Shown: positions 1 through 9,225, counted from the stretch's first letter. The stretch is DNA of 64,000 bases from an uncultured Pseudanabaenaceae cyanobacterium (GCA_937927915.1 CALGKB010000002.1:293763-357762); one strand, 5' to 3'. A program made the numbers and translations. The notes: generated by a model from the sequence alone, not told the origin.

Positions 1-1137
1 AGCCAGCATTCCACAGGCAAATAGCCCCCCCACCGCCAGTCCCTTGGGAAACATCCGCTCCCCAGGGGGTAACCGCCAGGCACAGAGATTGGTGACCGTA
101 TAGTAGCAGAGCACATTAAAAGCGCTGAAAGACCAGGTGGTTTTTACGCTCCCCAGCAAAGTCAGTAGAGCAATCCCTACCCCTACGCTAATTACTGCCC
201 CAGGGGGATTAGTACGATCGCTATTCAACTGCGCCAGAAATCCAGGCAGGTCGCCCCTGCGTGCCATCGCCAGCACAATCCTGGATAGCCCCAAAATCAA
301 ATTCAACAACACCCCCAGCAAAGCTGTAATCGCCCCGATCGTGACCAACTTGCTAGGTAGAGGATAGCCCCACAACTGCAACAAATCTGCCAAGGGCGCA
401 TCACTGGGTAAAACTTGGGTAATACCCCCCCTCACCCCCACTGCCCCTACCCCCAGATAGAGCAGTAACGTTAGAAGAATGGTTAGCACCACCGCCCAGG
501 GAATAGTACGTCTGGGATTGACCACCTCCTCCCCCAAGGTAGCGATACGGGCATAGCCAGCATAAGCCACAAACATCAACGCTGTCGCCTGCATTGTTGC
601 CCTTGGTTCGATGCTAAAACTAGGGGACTGGGTCGTAGTAGGAAAACCTAAAGCAATAAAGCACAGCAGGGCTAGCAGGGTCACGGCAACAATTACTGTG
701 TTGATCAAACCCGATCGTTTTACGCCCAAGAACACCACAGCGGTCATCATTGCCACTGTTATCACCCCCACCCACCTAGCCTCTACCGCCAGTCCTAACC
801 TAGCCAGATAGGCTGACACCCCCAGGGCTGCCGTTGCCGCCGATGCCGATTTTGCCAGGAGAAACAACCACCCCGCCATGAAACCAAACCAGGGATGTAA
901 ATAGCGGTAGCCATACTCATAGGTTCCCCCACTCACAGGATGACTAGCTGCCAGTTGGGCGGAATTTAAGCCGTTGCAAATAGCAATCAAACTAGCGAGC
1001 AAAATCCCCACCAATACCCCCGCCCCCGCTACCTGGGTAGCCACCGCAATACTGACGAAAACTCCTGTTCCCAAAATAGAACCCAAGCCCAACCATACCG
1101 CCCCCCACAGCCCGATTTGCCGCTTTAGTACTTGCAT
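1..1137 (-). CDS. APC-family amino acid permease (3' part missing)
   Basis: Reading the minus strand from the ATG at 1137 gives an uninterrupted frame of 379 codons to the window edge, so the C-terminus is missing. The protein starts MQVLKRQIGLWGAVWLGLGS and continues with ILGTGVFVS, the glycine-rich unwound first helix typical of APC amino-acid/polyamine/organocation transporters. About ten further hydrophobic segments follow, with the family-like stretch GEEVVNPRRTIPWA near the middle. It is predicted to be an inner-membrane amino acid transporter; the substrate cannot be read. Its ATG shares one base with the stop of the small gene upstream (TAATG), which suggests translational coupling. 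Confidence 0.85.
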   Translation of the reverse strand, partial: MQVLKRQIGLWGAVWLGLGSILGTGVFVSIAVATQVAGAGVLVGILLASLIAICNGLNSAQLAASHPVSGGTYEYGYRYLHPWFGFMAGWLFLLAKSASAATAALGVSAYLARLGLAVEARWVGVITVAMMTAVVFLGVKRSGLINTVIVAVTLLALLCFIALGFPTTTQSPSFSIEPRATMQATALMFVAYAGYARIATLGEEVVNPRRTIPWAVVLTILLTLLLYLGVGAVGVRGGITQVLPSDAPLADLLQLWGYPLPSKLVTIGAITALLGVLLNLILGLSRIVLAMARRGDLPGFLAQLNSDRTNPPGAVISVGVGIALLTLLGSVKTTWSFSAFNVLCYYTVTNLCAWRLPPGERMFPKGLAVGGLFACGMLA

Positions 1138-1529
1138 TAAAATATTCCCTGACAATATTTTTGTCTGATTTTGTCGGAAAAAGGGAAAGATACAGGGAGA
1201 GAAATAGAGTTACTCATTCGTTTGTTATTAATATCGTAGGCAACAGCATCAAATGTTTGCACAATTTCTGTAACACACCCAACACCCCCTTTCACAACAT
1301 AGGATCGCGGTTCTCCTGGTTTAGAATTGGCGTTCTGAATCCATATGTAAAAACTCCTATATGTTTTACCCTGAGGTATGTAATCATTACTCAAATAGTA
1401 GTTTGTTCCAGGTACAGAAAACCAAAAATCCCAGCTTCTACCGTTCAGTTCATGTGCTCGCCCATGGTTATTTTGACAAAAGCCTACTTCTAGCGCACCC
1501 AGTAAAGCTAACAACAAAAGGCTCCTCAT
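1137..1529 (-). CDS. Small secreted protein of unknown function
   Basis: This 130-residue protein opens with a short hydrophobic leader (MRSLLLLALLGALEVGFC), consistent with a signal peptide and possibly a lipobox-like Cys at residue 18. The rest is polar and contains SNDYIPQGKTYRSF followed by a beta-rich stretch, plus two more Cys (in GGVGC and QKYCQ) that could form a disulfide. I do not recognise a family. The D-[YF]-x-x-P-x-GK-x-YRSF motif recurs in the secreted protein at 53259-53729, so the two may be distant relatives. Its stop overlaps the start of the permease gene by one base. Confidence 0.6.
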   Translation of the reverse strand: MRSLLLLALLGALEVGFCQNNHGRAHELNGRSWDFWFSVPGTNYYLSNDYIPQGKTYRSFYIWIQNANSKPGEPRSYVVKGGVGCVTEIVQTFDAVAYDINNKRMSNSISLPVSFPFSDKIRQKYCQGIF

Positions 1530-1584
1530 ACCTACCTACACACTTAGACATTTCGTCTTCTACCTTACCATTTTTCAAGAAAGT

Positions 1585-1605
1585 AAAAAGCCCCCGATCG
1601 GGGGC
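1585..1605 (-). terminator. Rho-independent terminator of the pil operon
   Basis: On the minus strand a perfect palindrome GCCCCCGATCGGGGGC (1590-1605) is followed directly by TTTTT (1585-1589). It lies 24 bases after the pilQ stop codon. A GC-rich stem followed by a U run is the standard intrinsic terminator layout. The loop is the HIP-core GATC. Confidence 0.75.
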
Positions 1606-1628
1606 ATCAGCAACCAAACTAGAGCAAC

Positions 1629-3797
1629 TTAACGGATAGGCACATTGTTCTTATCCAGCACCCGCTGTACTTCTGGACCAGGCTGGTAGCTGTAACCCCA
1701 GGTAGACCGATCGCTGTCATCAATAATCTGGGGTGTCACAACAATAATTACTTCATTGCGCTGGTTAGTGGTGTTGGTAGTCCTAAATAGGGAACCCACG
1801 ATCGGTAAATCCGCCAGGAACGGTACCTTAGTCACTGACTCCCGATCGGAATCTTGAATAACCCCCGACAGGATTAAAGTTTGCCCATCCCGTAGACGAA
1901 TTAAACCAGAGTTAAGAGTACGCGTATTCAACAGTGCCACGGTGTTAGGACCGCCTGCCCCTTGATTCACCTGAATCGTCTGCCCAACCGCCGATACCGT
2001 GGGAGACAGGGACATATTGATAAACCCATTCTCATCCACCCGATCGATGTTAATGTTCAGGGACAGTCCTGCCTGCCGAATATTGACCCTTGTAGTAGCT
2101 ACAGAAGTATTGTTGACAACATTAATAGAAGTTTCAATACCAGCCGGCACATCATCAGTCAAGCTCACCGTTGCTGTCTGACCTTCCTGCACTACTAAGG
2201 TGGGGTCAGTCAAAATCTTGGCGTTACCCGTTTGCAGAGTCGTCTGTAATCTCGCCAAAAATTGACGCGGATATTGGAAGATGGCAGGCAAAGTCAACCG
2301 CGTAGGGTCAAAGGGCACTGCCTCGTTACCACGCGTAGCCACGATCGGTTGTCCGCTGACGGGATCGAGCAGGTAAGGTGTATTAGCAAAAGGACCGTTG
2401 CGCAAAGCAGGTGGCAAGCTGGGGATGTTAGCGTTAATCTGTCCGCCGGGGTTGAGTAAGTAGGTATTGTTGCTACCCGGTGCTCCTGTGCCTGCCGGTA
2501 CCGCCGGTGCCAAGGGATTGTCCCCAGGACTGAAGGGAGAAGGATTGTTGGGGATAAATGCCCCTGTGACAGGGTCCCGCGTAAAGTTCTGGTTAGCAGG
2601 ATCAGTGAATAGCGGTGCTCCCCCTACAGGATTAGGCGTAATTGGACGGGAAAATTGACCCTGAGCAACATTCCCCCTGTTGTCAGCGGGATTCAGCTGC
2701 CCAAAGTTAACAACCGCCACCCCGTCATTAACCGTGAAAAAGCTGTCATTGATCCCAAAGGAGAAACTGCTGTTTTGATTTTGTGTACCCGTGAGGTTGA
2801 CATCAATAATCTTGACATTAACTGCTACCTGACGACGGCGAGCATCGATCCGTGCCAATTGGGCAGCAGCATACTCCACCAAACTGGGCGTTCCCACTAG
2901 AGTTACAGAGTTAGTCCGCTCTTCCGCAATCACCTGTAACCCTCGCAAGGGCAAGATAGAGTTAGGACTACCCTGCACACTTTCTAAAACTGGCACTGCC
3001 TCTGTGGGAATATTGACCACTGCTTGCGCCGCTGTCCCCAACTGTGCAGTCTGTACCCCAGGAATAGGACGCTGGCGGTTGACTACCCGTTCTGCCCCCA
3101 GCCCCGCTAAAAAGGCAGATGCCTCCCCCACACTGATTTGGTTGAGCCTGTAGGTACGGTGTACTATGTTCTTAAGATTGACAGGCAGACGAGCCGCTAC
3201 AAAAATTGTCCTCCCTATGCGGTTAGCATCCAAATTCGTCAAGCGCAGAATATTGTTGAACACATCCTGTGCCGACTCGTTCTCCACGTCCAAGGAGATA
3301 CGGGCATTGACCCCTGTGGTAGCAGCCCCTCCTTGCTGTTGCCCCTGTTGACCCCCCGCCGCATCGTCAGCAAAGGCAACATTCAAACCAGCAACCTTAG
3401 CCACTACTGCCAACACTTCCCGCACAGGCGCTTCCCGCAGAGAGAGACGCGGTACCCTTTCCTTTGTCCCCAAGTCCACAATGTCCGGTTTGAGGGTGGT
3501 GGTGCTCACAGAAATATCCCCGATCGGGGCAGGCACTGGTCTCCGCTGAAAAGGAGGTACAGTTCCCTGCACTCGCCCTGGCACTTGCTGTTGCACTGGC
3601 GTAGTCGGCGGCACCCCCTGGGGATTGGTAGGTGCTGGCTTTGGTGCGCCACTCTCCTGTGCTACATTTTTGTCCTGAATCGTAATCTTAGGTTGAAACA
3701 AGGGCTGCAGGGTAGCCTGCTTCTTGTCCTCCTCTGCCCGCACTATAGGTGCATAGAGCAATAACAACGTCAACCACCAAATATACTTCCTCTTCAT
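1629..3797 (-). CDS. pilQ: Type IV pilus secretin PilQ
   Basis: This is the outer-membrane secretin through which the type IV pilus leaves the cell. The 722-residue protein has a signal peptide (MKRKYIWWLTLLLLYAPIVRA), a Pro/Gln-rich region to about residue 90, a short N-terminal secretin domain (SLREAPVREVLAVVAKVAGL), an N1-type domain and a C-terminal secretin gate with the signature VPFLADLPIVGSLFR. A Gly/Pro/Asn-rich insert lies mid-protein. I see no clear AMIN domain at the N-terminus. The ATG at 3797 is chosen over the upstream ATG at 3824 because GAGGAG sits about 7 bases before it and only it opens with a signal peptide. It is the last gene of pilMNOQ and is followed by a terminator. 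Confidence 0.93.
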   Translation of the reverse strand: MKRKYIWWLTLLLLYAPIVRAEEDKKQATLQPLFQPKITIQDKNVAQESGAPKPAPTNPQGVPPTTPVQQQVPGRVQGTVPPFQRRPVPAPIGDISVSTTTLKPDIVDLGTKERVPRLSLREAPVREVLAVVAKVAGLNVAFADDAAGGQQGQQQGGAATTGVNARISLDVENESAQDVFNNILRLTNLDANRIGRTIFVAARLPVNLKNIVHRTYRLNQISVGEASAFLAGLGAERVVNRQRPIPGVQTAQLGTAAQAVVNIPTEAVPVLESVQGSPNSILPLRGLQVIAEERTNSVTLVGTPSLVEYAAAQLARIDARRRQVAVNVKIIDVNLTGTQNQNSSFSFGINDSFFTVNDGVAVVNFGQLNPADNRGNVAQGQFSRPITPNPVGGAPLFTDPANQNFTRDPVTGAFIPNNPSPFSPGDNPLAPAVPAGTGAPGSNNTYLLNPGGQINANIPSLPPALRNGPFANTPYLLDPVSGQPIVATRGNEAVPFDPTRLTLPAIFQYPRQFLARLQTTLQTGNAKILTDPTLVVQEGQTATVSLTDDVPAGIETSINVVNNTSVATTRVNIRQAGLSLNINIDRVDENGFINMSLSPTVSAVGQTIQVNQGAGGPNTVALLNTRTLNSGLIRLRDGQTLILSGVIQDSDRESVTKVPFLADLPIVGSLFRTTNTTNQRNEVIIVVTPQIIDDSDRSTWGYSYQPGPEVQRVLDKNNVPIR

Positions 3798-3834
3798 CAC
3801 ACACTCCTCATCCTGTCTAACCATTAACTATTAA

Positions 3835-4605
3835 CTACTTAGGGGGGGCTGCCCCACCTTGGGGATTAGCTTGCTCTGTGAGTTTCGCTAACTCTTCAGG
3901 GGATAATGGTATATATGCTATCAGATTAAACTCCGTCGTAATCAAGGGGGGCAAAGTAGCGGCAATGTAACTCCTCTGCTCGGGTGTCAAATTTTCAGCC
4001 TCAATTTGTACTGTAGAGGGTCTGAGGCGGACATCCTTGACAATTAACAGGGGACGGAGCTGTTCTAATTTGCGCATGAACTCCAAAGTATCCTGATAGG
4101 TAGCAGAAATGGTAATTTTATAATCCCGCGTGCGGAAGGGACGCTCCGCTGTTGCCTCCCCTACTGACCCAGGAGAGAAGTCTTCGAGGCGGCTGCGCAG
4201 TGCACTACCAGATATGTTAGCTACAGGGGATACAATCAACGGCTCCCCTAACTCCGCCAGGCGGGCATTGATGTCCAGAATTAGAGTATCCAAGTTTTCC
4301 GCCGAAGGCAGGAGGGATAATACTGCTTCCTTTCTCCGCTTTGCCTCCTCCACCTTCTGGTCAACACCCTTCTTTTGCTCTACTTCCTGCCGTTTACTTT
4401 TGATGGACTGTTCCTTCTGTCTAATCTGTAACCGCGCGGCATCAATCTCTGCTAAGAGAGGGCTAATAAACTGCAGGAAAATGAACCCTGCCCCCACTAA
4501 ACCTATTACTCCCAAACCAACGCCAAGGATACGGCTGTCTAGGGTAACACCGAAGAGACTGAGTCCCCCCGCTGGCTGTAGTTCTTCATCCATTGTGGCT
4601 GTCAT
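3835..4605 (-). CDS. pilO: Type IV pilus alignment protein PilO
   Basis: PilO is the inner-membrane partner of PilN in the alignment complex that links the pilus motor to the secretin. The 256-residue protein has a cytoplasmic N-tail, one membrane segment at about residues 27-50 (ILGVGLGVIGLVGAGFIFLQ), then a long coiled coil (residues 50-95, rich in Q, K and E) and a periplasmic alpha/beta domain. It ends in a Gly/Pro-rich tail. Its ATG overlaps the pilN stop by 4 bases (ATGA), so translation is probably coupled. No pilP follows; pilQ is directly downstream. Confidence 0.88.
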   Translation of the reverse strand: MTATMDEELQPAGGLSLFGVTLDSRILGVGLGVIGLVGAGFIFLQFISPLLAEIDAARLQIRQKEQSIKSKRQEVEQKKGVDQKVEEAKRRKEAVLSLLPSAENLDTLILDINARLAELGEPLIVSPVANISGSALRSRLEDFSPGSVGEATAERPFRTRDYKITISATYQDTLEFMRKLEQLRPLLIVKDVRLRPSTVQIEAENLTPEQRSYIAATLPPLITTEFNLIAYIPLSPEELAKLTEQANPQGGAAPPK

Positions 4606-5327
4606 TGCTTTGCTTCTCCTTCTTGCTGTGAACTAGTAGCTACGCCTTTCTGCCGCAAAGTGGCGATACGCGCCAGAATACCATTGGACTGTACCCTCTG
4701 CAGGGCTGCCTCGAGGTCAAGGGCGTTAGCAGGGGTAAGGGTCAGTTCTATCCGGTACTGGGCTATATCTACTTCTACATCTTTCCTGGGGGGGTTGAGC
4801 TTGGCGGATTTCAGTTCTACCCCATTAGCAGCTATGAAGGGAGACTCCTGCAGTTTGAGCATGAAGTCGTTGATCTGGTCAAAGGCACTGTCTTTAGGGG
4901 AGCTGGCAGCCACTTCTCCCTCTAGGGTGATCTTTCTATCCAGCTGCTGAAAACTCTTAATCTTAACGTTGCCAGGCGTCCGCTCCCGAAGGTCCTGCAA
5001 AATTGCTGAGGCTGGTATGTCCCCCACAAACAAGGCTAATAATTGTTGTGTCTGTTTGTCAATATTCTCAATCTCTGCCTCCTTTGCCTTCAGGTCAGCT
5101 AGCTGTCTGTTCAGTGCTTCTTCTTCATTAGTCAGTTGCTGTACCCTCGCCTGTAATCCGTTGCGCTGCCCACTCAGCACAAAGTAATATAGACCTGTAC
5201 TGGCAAGTAGTATGAACGCTACTAAGCCACCGCCAATTAACCAGTTGACATCTGCTATAGGCTGGGCTTCCCCTACCCCCTCGGCTGCCTGGCGGTCTTT
5301 GAGAAAGTTAATATCTATAGTGTACAT
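4602..5327 (-). CDS. pilN: Type IV pilus assembly protein PilN
   Basis: PilN is a bitopic inner-membrane protein whose cytoplasmic N-terminus docks on PilM. The 241-residue protein begins MYTIDINFLKDR, the conserved N-terminal PilM-binding peptide (INFLK...). One membrane helix follows (about residues 29-50), then a coiled coil and a periplasmic ferredoxin-like domain. The start codon directly abuts the pilM stop, with no spacer. It is the second gene of pilMNOQ. Confidence 0.9.
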   Translation of the reverse strand: MYTIDINFLKDRQAAEGVGEAQPIADVNWLIGGGLVAFILLASTGLYYFVLSGQRNGLQARVQQLTNEEEALNRQLADLKAKEAEIENIDKQTQQLLALFVGDIPASAILQDLRERTPGNVKIKSFQQLDRKITLEGEVAASSPKDSAFDQINDFMLKLQESPFIAANGVELKSAKLNPPRKDVEVDIAQYRIELTLTPANALDLEAALQRVQSNGILARIATLRQKGVATSSQQEGEAKQ

Positions 5328-6440
5328 CTATGCTACCTCCCGCAGTCCTAAGCCTAATACGATCGCCATACTCATCCGCACGCCCTTGGAGTACTCTTGG
5401 TCAGGGGTAACAGACAGGGCATTGAGGGGGTCAACTTGGCTGGCTGTAATACCGAGGCGCTGGCTAAAAAATTCATCGAGCTGCTCGATCGCTGCCCCCG
5501 GTCCCGACACCAACACCTGTACTACATCTGCCCCCACCGTCTGGCTGGTATAAAAATCAATGGAGCGCCGTAGTTCATCAGCTAGGTCACTGAGCACCCG
5601 CAGTACTGCCGCTTCCCCTGGGGTACCACTGCCTCCCCCCAAGCCCGCTGTATCCATAGTTTGTAGGGGCACAGTCATCTGCTCAATGCGGTCTAACTCC
5701 GTATTGCGAATGGGAGGCAGGTTCATCGATCGCAGTTGGGCGTTTTGGATTTGTGACGTACCGATCCCTACTGTGCGGGAGAATTGGGGCACCCCGTCTG
5801 CCACGATCGTAATTTCTGTGGAGTCATATTCAATATCCACTACCGCCACTGCCTCGGCAACAGAGGAATATTTTTTCAATTCTTCCTTGAAAGTCCGCAG
5901 CAGGGCAAAACTACTGACTTCCAAAATTTCCAGATTGAGCTGGGCAACTTGGATTGCCTGCATATAGGTATCTGTGACTTCCTTGGGAGTGGCTACCATG
6001 AGAATTTCGCGGCGCTCGATGCCATCGTCGTCCAGGTGCACCCCCAATTCCACATAATCCACATCTGCATCTTCCCTGGGAAAGGGGAGGTATAAACTAG
6101 CCTCTTGGTTGAGGACCACGTCTCTGAGTTCATCCCCCTCTAGTTCCGACGGGACTTTAATCAGACGGCTCACCGTTTCTCTACCTGGAACCGATGTCGC
6201 TACTCTATTGTGTTTGAAGCGATTTTCCTGGTGTAAGCGCCGAATAATTTCCCCTAGCTGAATGGGATCACTGATGCGACCATCTTCCACTACACCCTCT
6301 GGTAGTTGCTCACTAGCATACTTAGCAATTCTGTAACCTTGCCCCTTTTTCTGTAGTTCTACCAGGCTGACCCGATCGGGATTTATGTCTACCCCAATCC
6401 CTTTTGTCCCCCCAGCAAATAGGCTTGTTAAAAAAGTCAT
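5328..6440 (-). CDS. pilM: Type IV pilus assembly ATPase-fold protein PilM
   Basis: PilM is a cytoplasmic actin-like protein that binds the PilN N-terminus. The 370-residue protein has the actin-fold landmarks GIGVDINPDRVSLVEL (phosphate 1 loop), AVVDIEYDSTEITIV (phosphate 2 loop) and VLVSGPGAAIEQLDEFF (adenosine loop), and the PilM-type stretch SVPGRETVSRLIKVP. It heads the pilM-N-O-Q operon. A perfect consensus promoter lies just upstream (6470-6497), predicting a short leader of about 23 bases. Confidence 0.92.
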   Translation of the reverse strand: MTFLTSLFAGGTKGIGVDINPDRVSLVELQKKGQGYRIAKYASEQLPEGVVEDGRISDPIQLGEIIRRLHQENRFKHNRVATSVPGRETVSRLIKVPSELEGDELRDVVLNQEASLYLPFPREDADVDYVELGVHLDDDGIERREILMVATPKEVTDTYMQAIQVAQLNLEILEVSSFALLRTFKEELKKYSSVAEAVAVVDIEYDSTEITIVADGVPQFSRTVGIGTSQIQNAQLRSMNLPPIRNTELDRIEQMTVPLQTMDTAGLGGGSGTPGEAAVLRVLSDLADELRRSIDFYTSQTVGADVVQVLVSGPGAAIEQLDEFFSQRLGITASQVDPLNALSVTPDQEYSKGVRMSMAIVLGLGLREVA

Positions 6441-6469
6441 ACAGCCCCATAACAGTACGTCTGAGGTGG

Positions 6470-6497
6470 ATTATAGAATGCTACAGGATATTGTCAA
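6470..6497 (-). promoter_or_regulatory. Consensus sigma-70 promoter for pilMNOQ
   Basis: On the minus strand TTGACA (6492-6497) and TATAAT (6470-6475) are separated by exactly 16 bases. Both hexamers match the consensus at all six positions. Transcription should start near 6463, about 23 bases before the pilM ATG at 6440. This is an inference from sequence; no start-site data are available here. Confidence 0.8.
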
Positions 6498-6572
6498 TAC
6501 AAATTCCTCCCCTCTTCATACTGTAGGGATTGCCTATAACTAAGTCAGAAATTGTCTGTTTCCGTCAGTAGT

Positions 6573-7382
6573 TCATAAAAAATAGAACCAGCGAAGGTAT
6601 TGTTCCGTCAGGTATTGTCCCCAGAAAAGCGCCCCTATCCCCCCGATCGCTAAACAGGGACCAAAGCGAATTCGCTGCATTGATTTGCCTAAAAGTTTGC
6701 CAATTCCCGCAACCAGCACCCCCACGAGGGAGGCAATCAGCACCGTGATCAGAACTGCCCGCCAGCCTAACCATGCCCCAATCATCCCTAGCAGTTTGGG
6801 GTCGCCCCCCCCCATCGCCTCCTTGCCTAAAACGATCGTGGCAAATACCCCCACTAAACTTAAAGACCAGATGCCCAGGACCATACCAAGGGTGCTAGCA
6901 ATGAGATTTTGCGCCAGCGTCGGGGGGCTAGTGCTCAAGAAGGCGTGATAAAAAATACCCAGAATTAGCCCACTCTGGGTGAGGGGATTGGGTAAAGTTT
7001 CTGTGTCCAGGTCAATCAAAGCCAGTGCCAACAACCAGGCGACAAAGGCACCCAAAAGCAGTAAACTGGGCAGACTCAACTGAGAGCCAAAGCGTGCCCC
7101 TAGGGCTAAAAAGAGCAGGGCAGTAAGCAGTTCCACCCCTGGATAGCGCCAGGCAATGGGAGCACCACAGTAGCGACATTTTCCCCCCAAAAACAGCCAG
7201 CCGAAAATAGGGATATTGTCCTTGGGGGCAAGACGGGTTTGACAATGGGGACAGCGGGAGGGGGGATGGACAATGGATATACCCCGGGGCAGGCGATAGA
7301 CCACCACGTTGATAAAACTGCCCACACAGGCGCCCAGGAGAAAACTAGAGGGCAACAGTATTAGTCCCAGTTCAGAAGGCAT
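6573..7382 (-). CDS. pilD: Prepilin peptidase / N-methyltransferase PilD
   Basis: PilD cleaves and N-methylates type IV prepilins at the inner membrane. The 269-residue polytopic protein has the cytoplasmic zinc-type motifs C44-x2-C47 and C69-x2-C72 of bifunctional enzymes. It also has both catalytic aspartate motifs: LIDLDTETLPN (Asp near 126) and GGGDPK (Asp 194). About eight membrane segments are visible. Its start overlaps the end of the upstream kinase gene by 11 bases, so it may be co-transcribed with the kinase rather than with pilMNOQ, which lies downstream on the same strand. Confidence 0.93.
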   Translation of the reverse strand: MPSELGLILLPSSFLLGACVGSFINVVVYRLPRGISIVHPPSRCPHCQTRLAPKDNIPIFGWLFLGGKCRYCGAPIAWRYPGVELLTALLFLALGARFGSQLSLPSLLLLGAFVAWLLALALIDLDTETLPNPLTQSGLILGIFYHAFLSTSPPTLAQNLIASTLGMVLGIWSLSLVGVFATIVLGKEAMGGGDPKLLGMIGAWLGWRAVLITVLIASLVGVLVAGIGKLLGKSMQRIRFGPCLAIGGIGALFWGQYLTEQYLRWFYFL

Positions 7383-9189
7383 CGACGAACAGGCGAAAAT
7401 CCGTAGGCTTACTTGTTCCCGTCACCACAATTTTGTACACCCCTGCCATAGTCGTTTGGAAGGATTTGGGATTGCCATCCCGATCGTCTGCCAACAGTAC
7501 ACCGTTGGGGTCATAGACCTCCACACTGACTTCCCCTTCGTACGCTATTGCTACTTTTTGTTCGGCAGTAAGTTGCAACTGGTAATTGAATACCTGCTGG
7601 GGCTGGATTGTCCCCCCTACCGCCGTACCGTTGCTACCAGGGAGAAACTCGATCGTTTCGTTGATTATTTCCGGCTCAGGCTTGGGCGGCTCTGGTTGTT
7701 GGGCAGGCGGCGGCGCTTCCGCAGAAGGAGGAGGAGTGGGGGGAGGCGGGGGAGGCGGCTCCGGATTGACCAGGGTCACCTCCAAGCGAAATTCCTGGGG
7801 CGTTGAGTTCTCCAGGAGAGTAATCTCCACAAAATAGGCACCACTGGCGGGTAACTGCCCCTGCCAATACCCCAGGGTGAGGTCACTCGATCGGTCATCA
7901 ATGGGCTTTTGGTCTTCGTAAAGCAAGGTCATCTGCAGATTTGCCCCTGTGAGGGAGGCGGTCATAACCTGTCCCTTCTTGGCAGTCAGACGATAGATAA
8001 TTTTCTCCCCAGGGTTGATGCGATCGGTGACGGTTGCCTTGTTGGGGTCAGACCAGTTGAGGGGGTCACCAAACTTGAGGTCCTTGAGGATGGAAGTGGG
8101 TTTTGTAGGCGTGGAGGGAGGAGGGGGAGCTGTAGTGGCATTATGTTGAGGTCTGGAACTGAGGAGGGAAAACACAACCCAGGAAGCTAGCCCCGCTAGG
8201 AGAACTGCCAGAATCCCTAATAACCAATTAGTACCACCCCCCCTTTGGGTAAGTTGGGGTCGCGTGGGTTTACCCATGGGCGGAGTTTCCAGGACAAGGG
8301 TCCGCTCCGGTAAGTTGGTCAAGGGGGGAGTGCGCCCCACCGCCAGCGTCGGCACCTGCAATTGGGACTGCCGTAAATACAGGAGAGCTTCGCGGGCATC
8401 GGCATAGCGATCGGCGGGTCTATGGCGGAGCATCCGTTCTAGCACCTGGGCAAAATTGGGACTCAAGCTGACGTAATCCTGCCACCGCCACACCAAATTC
8501 ACCTCATCAAATAATTCCTGGGGGTCTCTTCCTGTGAGCAAGACCAGCGCTGTCACCGCTAGGGCATAGATGTCACTGCTGGGGAATACCTGCCCTGTGC
8601 GCAGTTGTTCCGGCGAGGCATAACCAGGTTTACCCGCGATCGTAGCCCCCCAAATGTCGTGGATGTGGGTAGCCATCTCCTTGCCCACGCCAAAATCAAT
8701 CAGCACCGTCTTCTGGTCAGCTGTGCGCAACATCAAATTGTCCGGGGAAATGTCGCGGTGAATAATCTGCCGATCGTGGAGGTACGCCAAAATCTCCAGC
8801 ACTTGACAGACAATGTCAATTACCTCCACCTCATGGAAGGCTTTACCCATCTGCAGACGTTCCCGCAGGAGGGCGCGGTAGGTCTTCCCCTCCACATAGT
8901 CTTGCACCAGAAATAACCTGCCGTCTATCTCAAAATTGGCGCGGAATTGGGGCACCTGGGGATGGTTAATTTGGTAGAGCAAGCTAGCTTCCCGCCGAAA
9001 TAACTCCCGCGCTTTGGCAGTCGCTTCTTCTGAGGAGGGGTGGGGGATAAACTCTTTGATCACACACAGTTCGCGGAACCGCTCTAGGTCTTCGGCAAGG
9101 TAAGTACGTCCCATGCCCCCCTGTCCCAGTACCCGCTTGACCAGATACCGATCCTTGAGGGTATGCCCCAACTGAATAGCCGATTGCAT
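7372..9189 (-). CDS. Membrane Ser/Thr protein kinase with extracytoplasmic PPC-type domains
   Basis: This is a eukaryotic-type (Hanks/PknB-like) kinase of 605 residues. The kinase domain (about 14-275) keeps the glycine loop GQGGMG (22-27), the ATP-binding Lys in VIKEF (45), the catalytic HRD (144-146) with Asn 151, and DFG (165-167), so it should be active. A single membrane helix follows a Pro/Thr-rich linker (about 320-345). The C-terminal half holds two pre-peptidase-like (PPC) beta domains split by a Pro-rich segment, presumably periplasmic. This is a sensor layout. The neighbouring protease has similar modules. The start is the only Met before the kinase domain. Confidence 0.88.
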   Translation of the reverse strand: MQSAIQLGHTLKDRYLVKRVLGQGGMGRTYLAEDLERFRELCVIKEFIPHPSSEEATAKARELFRREASLLYQINHPQVPQFRANFEIDGRLFLVQDYVEGKTYRALLRERLQMGKAFHEVEVIDIVCQVLEILAYLHDRQIIHRDISPDNLMLRTADQKTVLIDFGVGKEMATHIHDIWGATIAGKPGYASPEQLRTGQVFPSSDIYALAVTALVLLTGRDPQELFDEVNLVWRWQDYVSLSPNFAQVLERMLRHRPADRYADAREALLYLRQSQLQVPTLAVGRTPPLTNLPERTLVLETPPMGKPTRPQLTQRGGGTNWLLGILAVLLAGLASWVVFSLLSSRPQHNATTAPPPPSTPTKPTSILKDLKFGDPLNWSDPNKATVTDRINPGEKIIYRLTAKKGQVMTASLTGANLQMTLLYEDQKPIDDRSSDLTLGYWQGQLPASGAYFVEITLLENSTPQEFRLEVTLVNPEPPPPPPPTPPPSAEAPPPAQQPEPPKPEPEIINETIEFLPGSNGTAVGGTIQPQQVFNYQLQLTAEQKVAIAYEGEVSVEVYDPNGVLLADDRDGNPKSFQTTMAGVYKIVVTGTSKPTDFRLFVDAF

Positions 9190-9225
9190 AGTGATTTACG
9201 GCGATGGTCTTTTACATAATAGCGC

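Noticed and set aside
1185..1330. Plus-strand open frames at the start of the window
   Set aside because: They are opposite the secreted protein and permease and have no signals.
3138..3764. Antisense open frame of 208 codons inside pilQ
   Set aside because: It lies entirely opposite a well-supported secretin gene; no start signal or family motif supports it.
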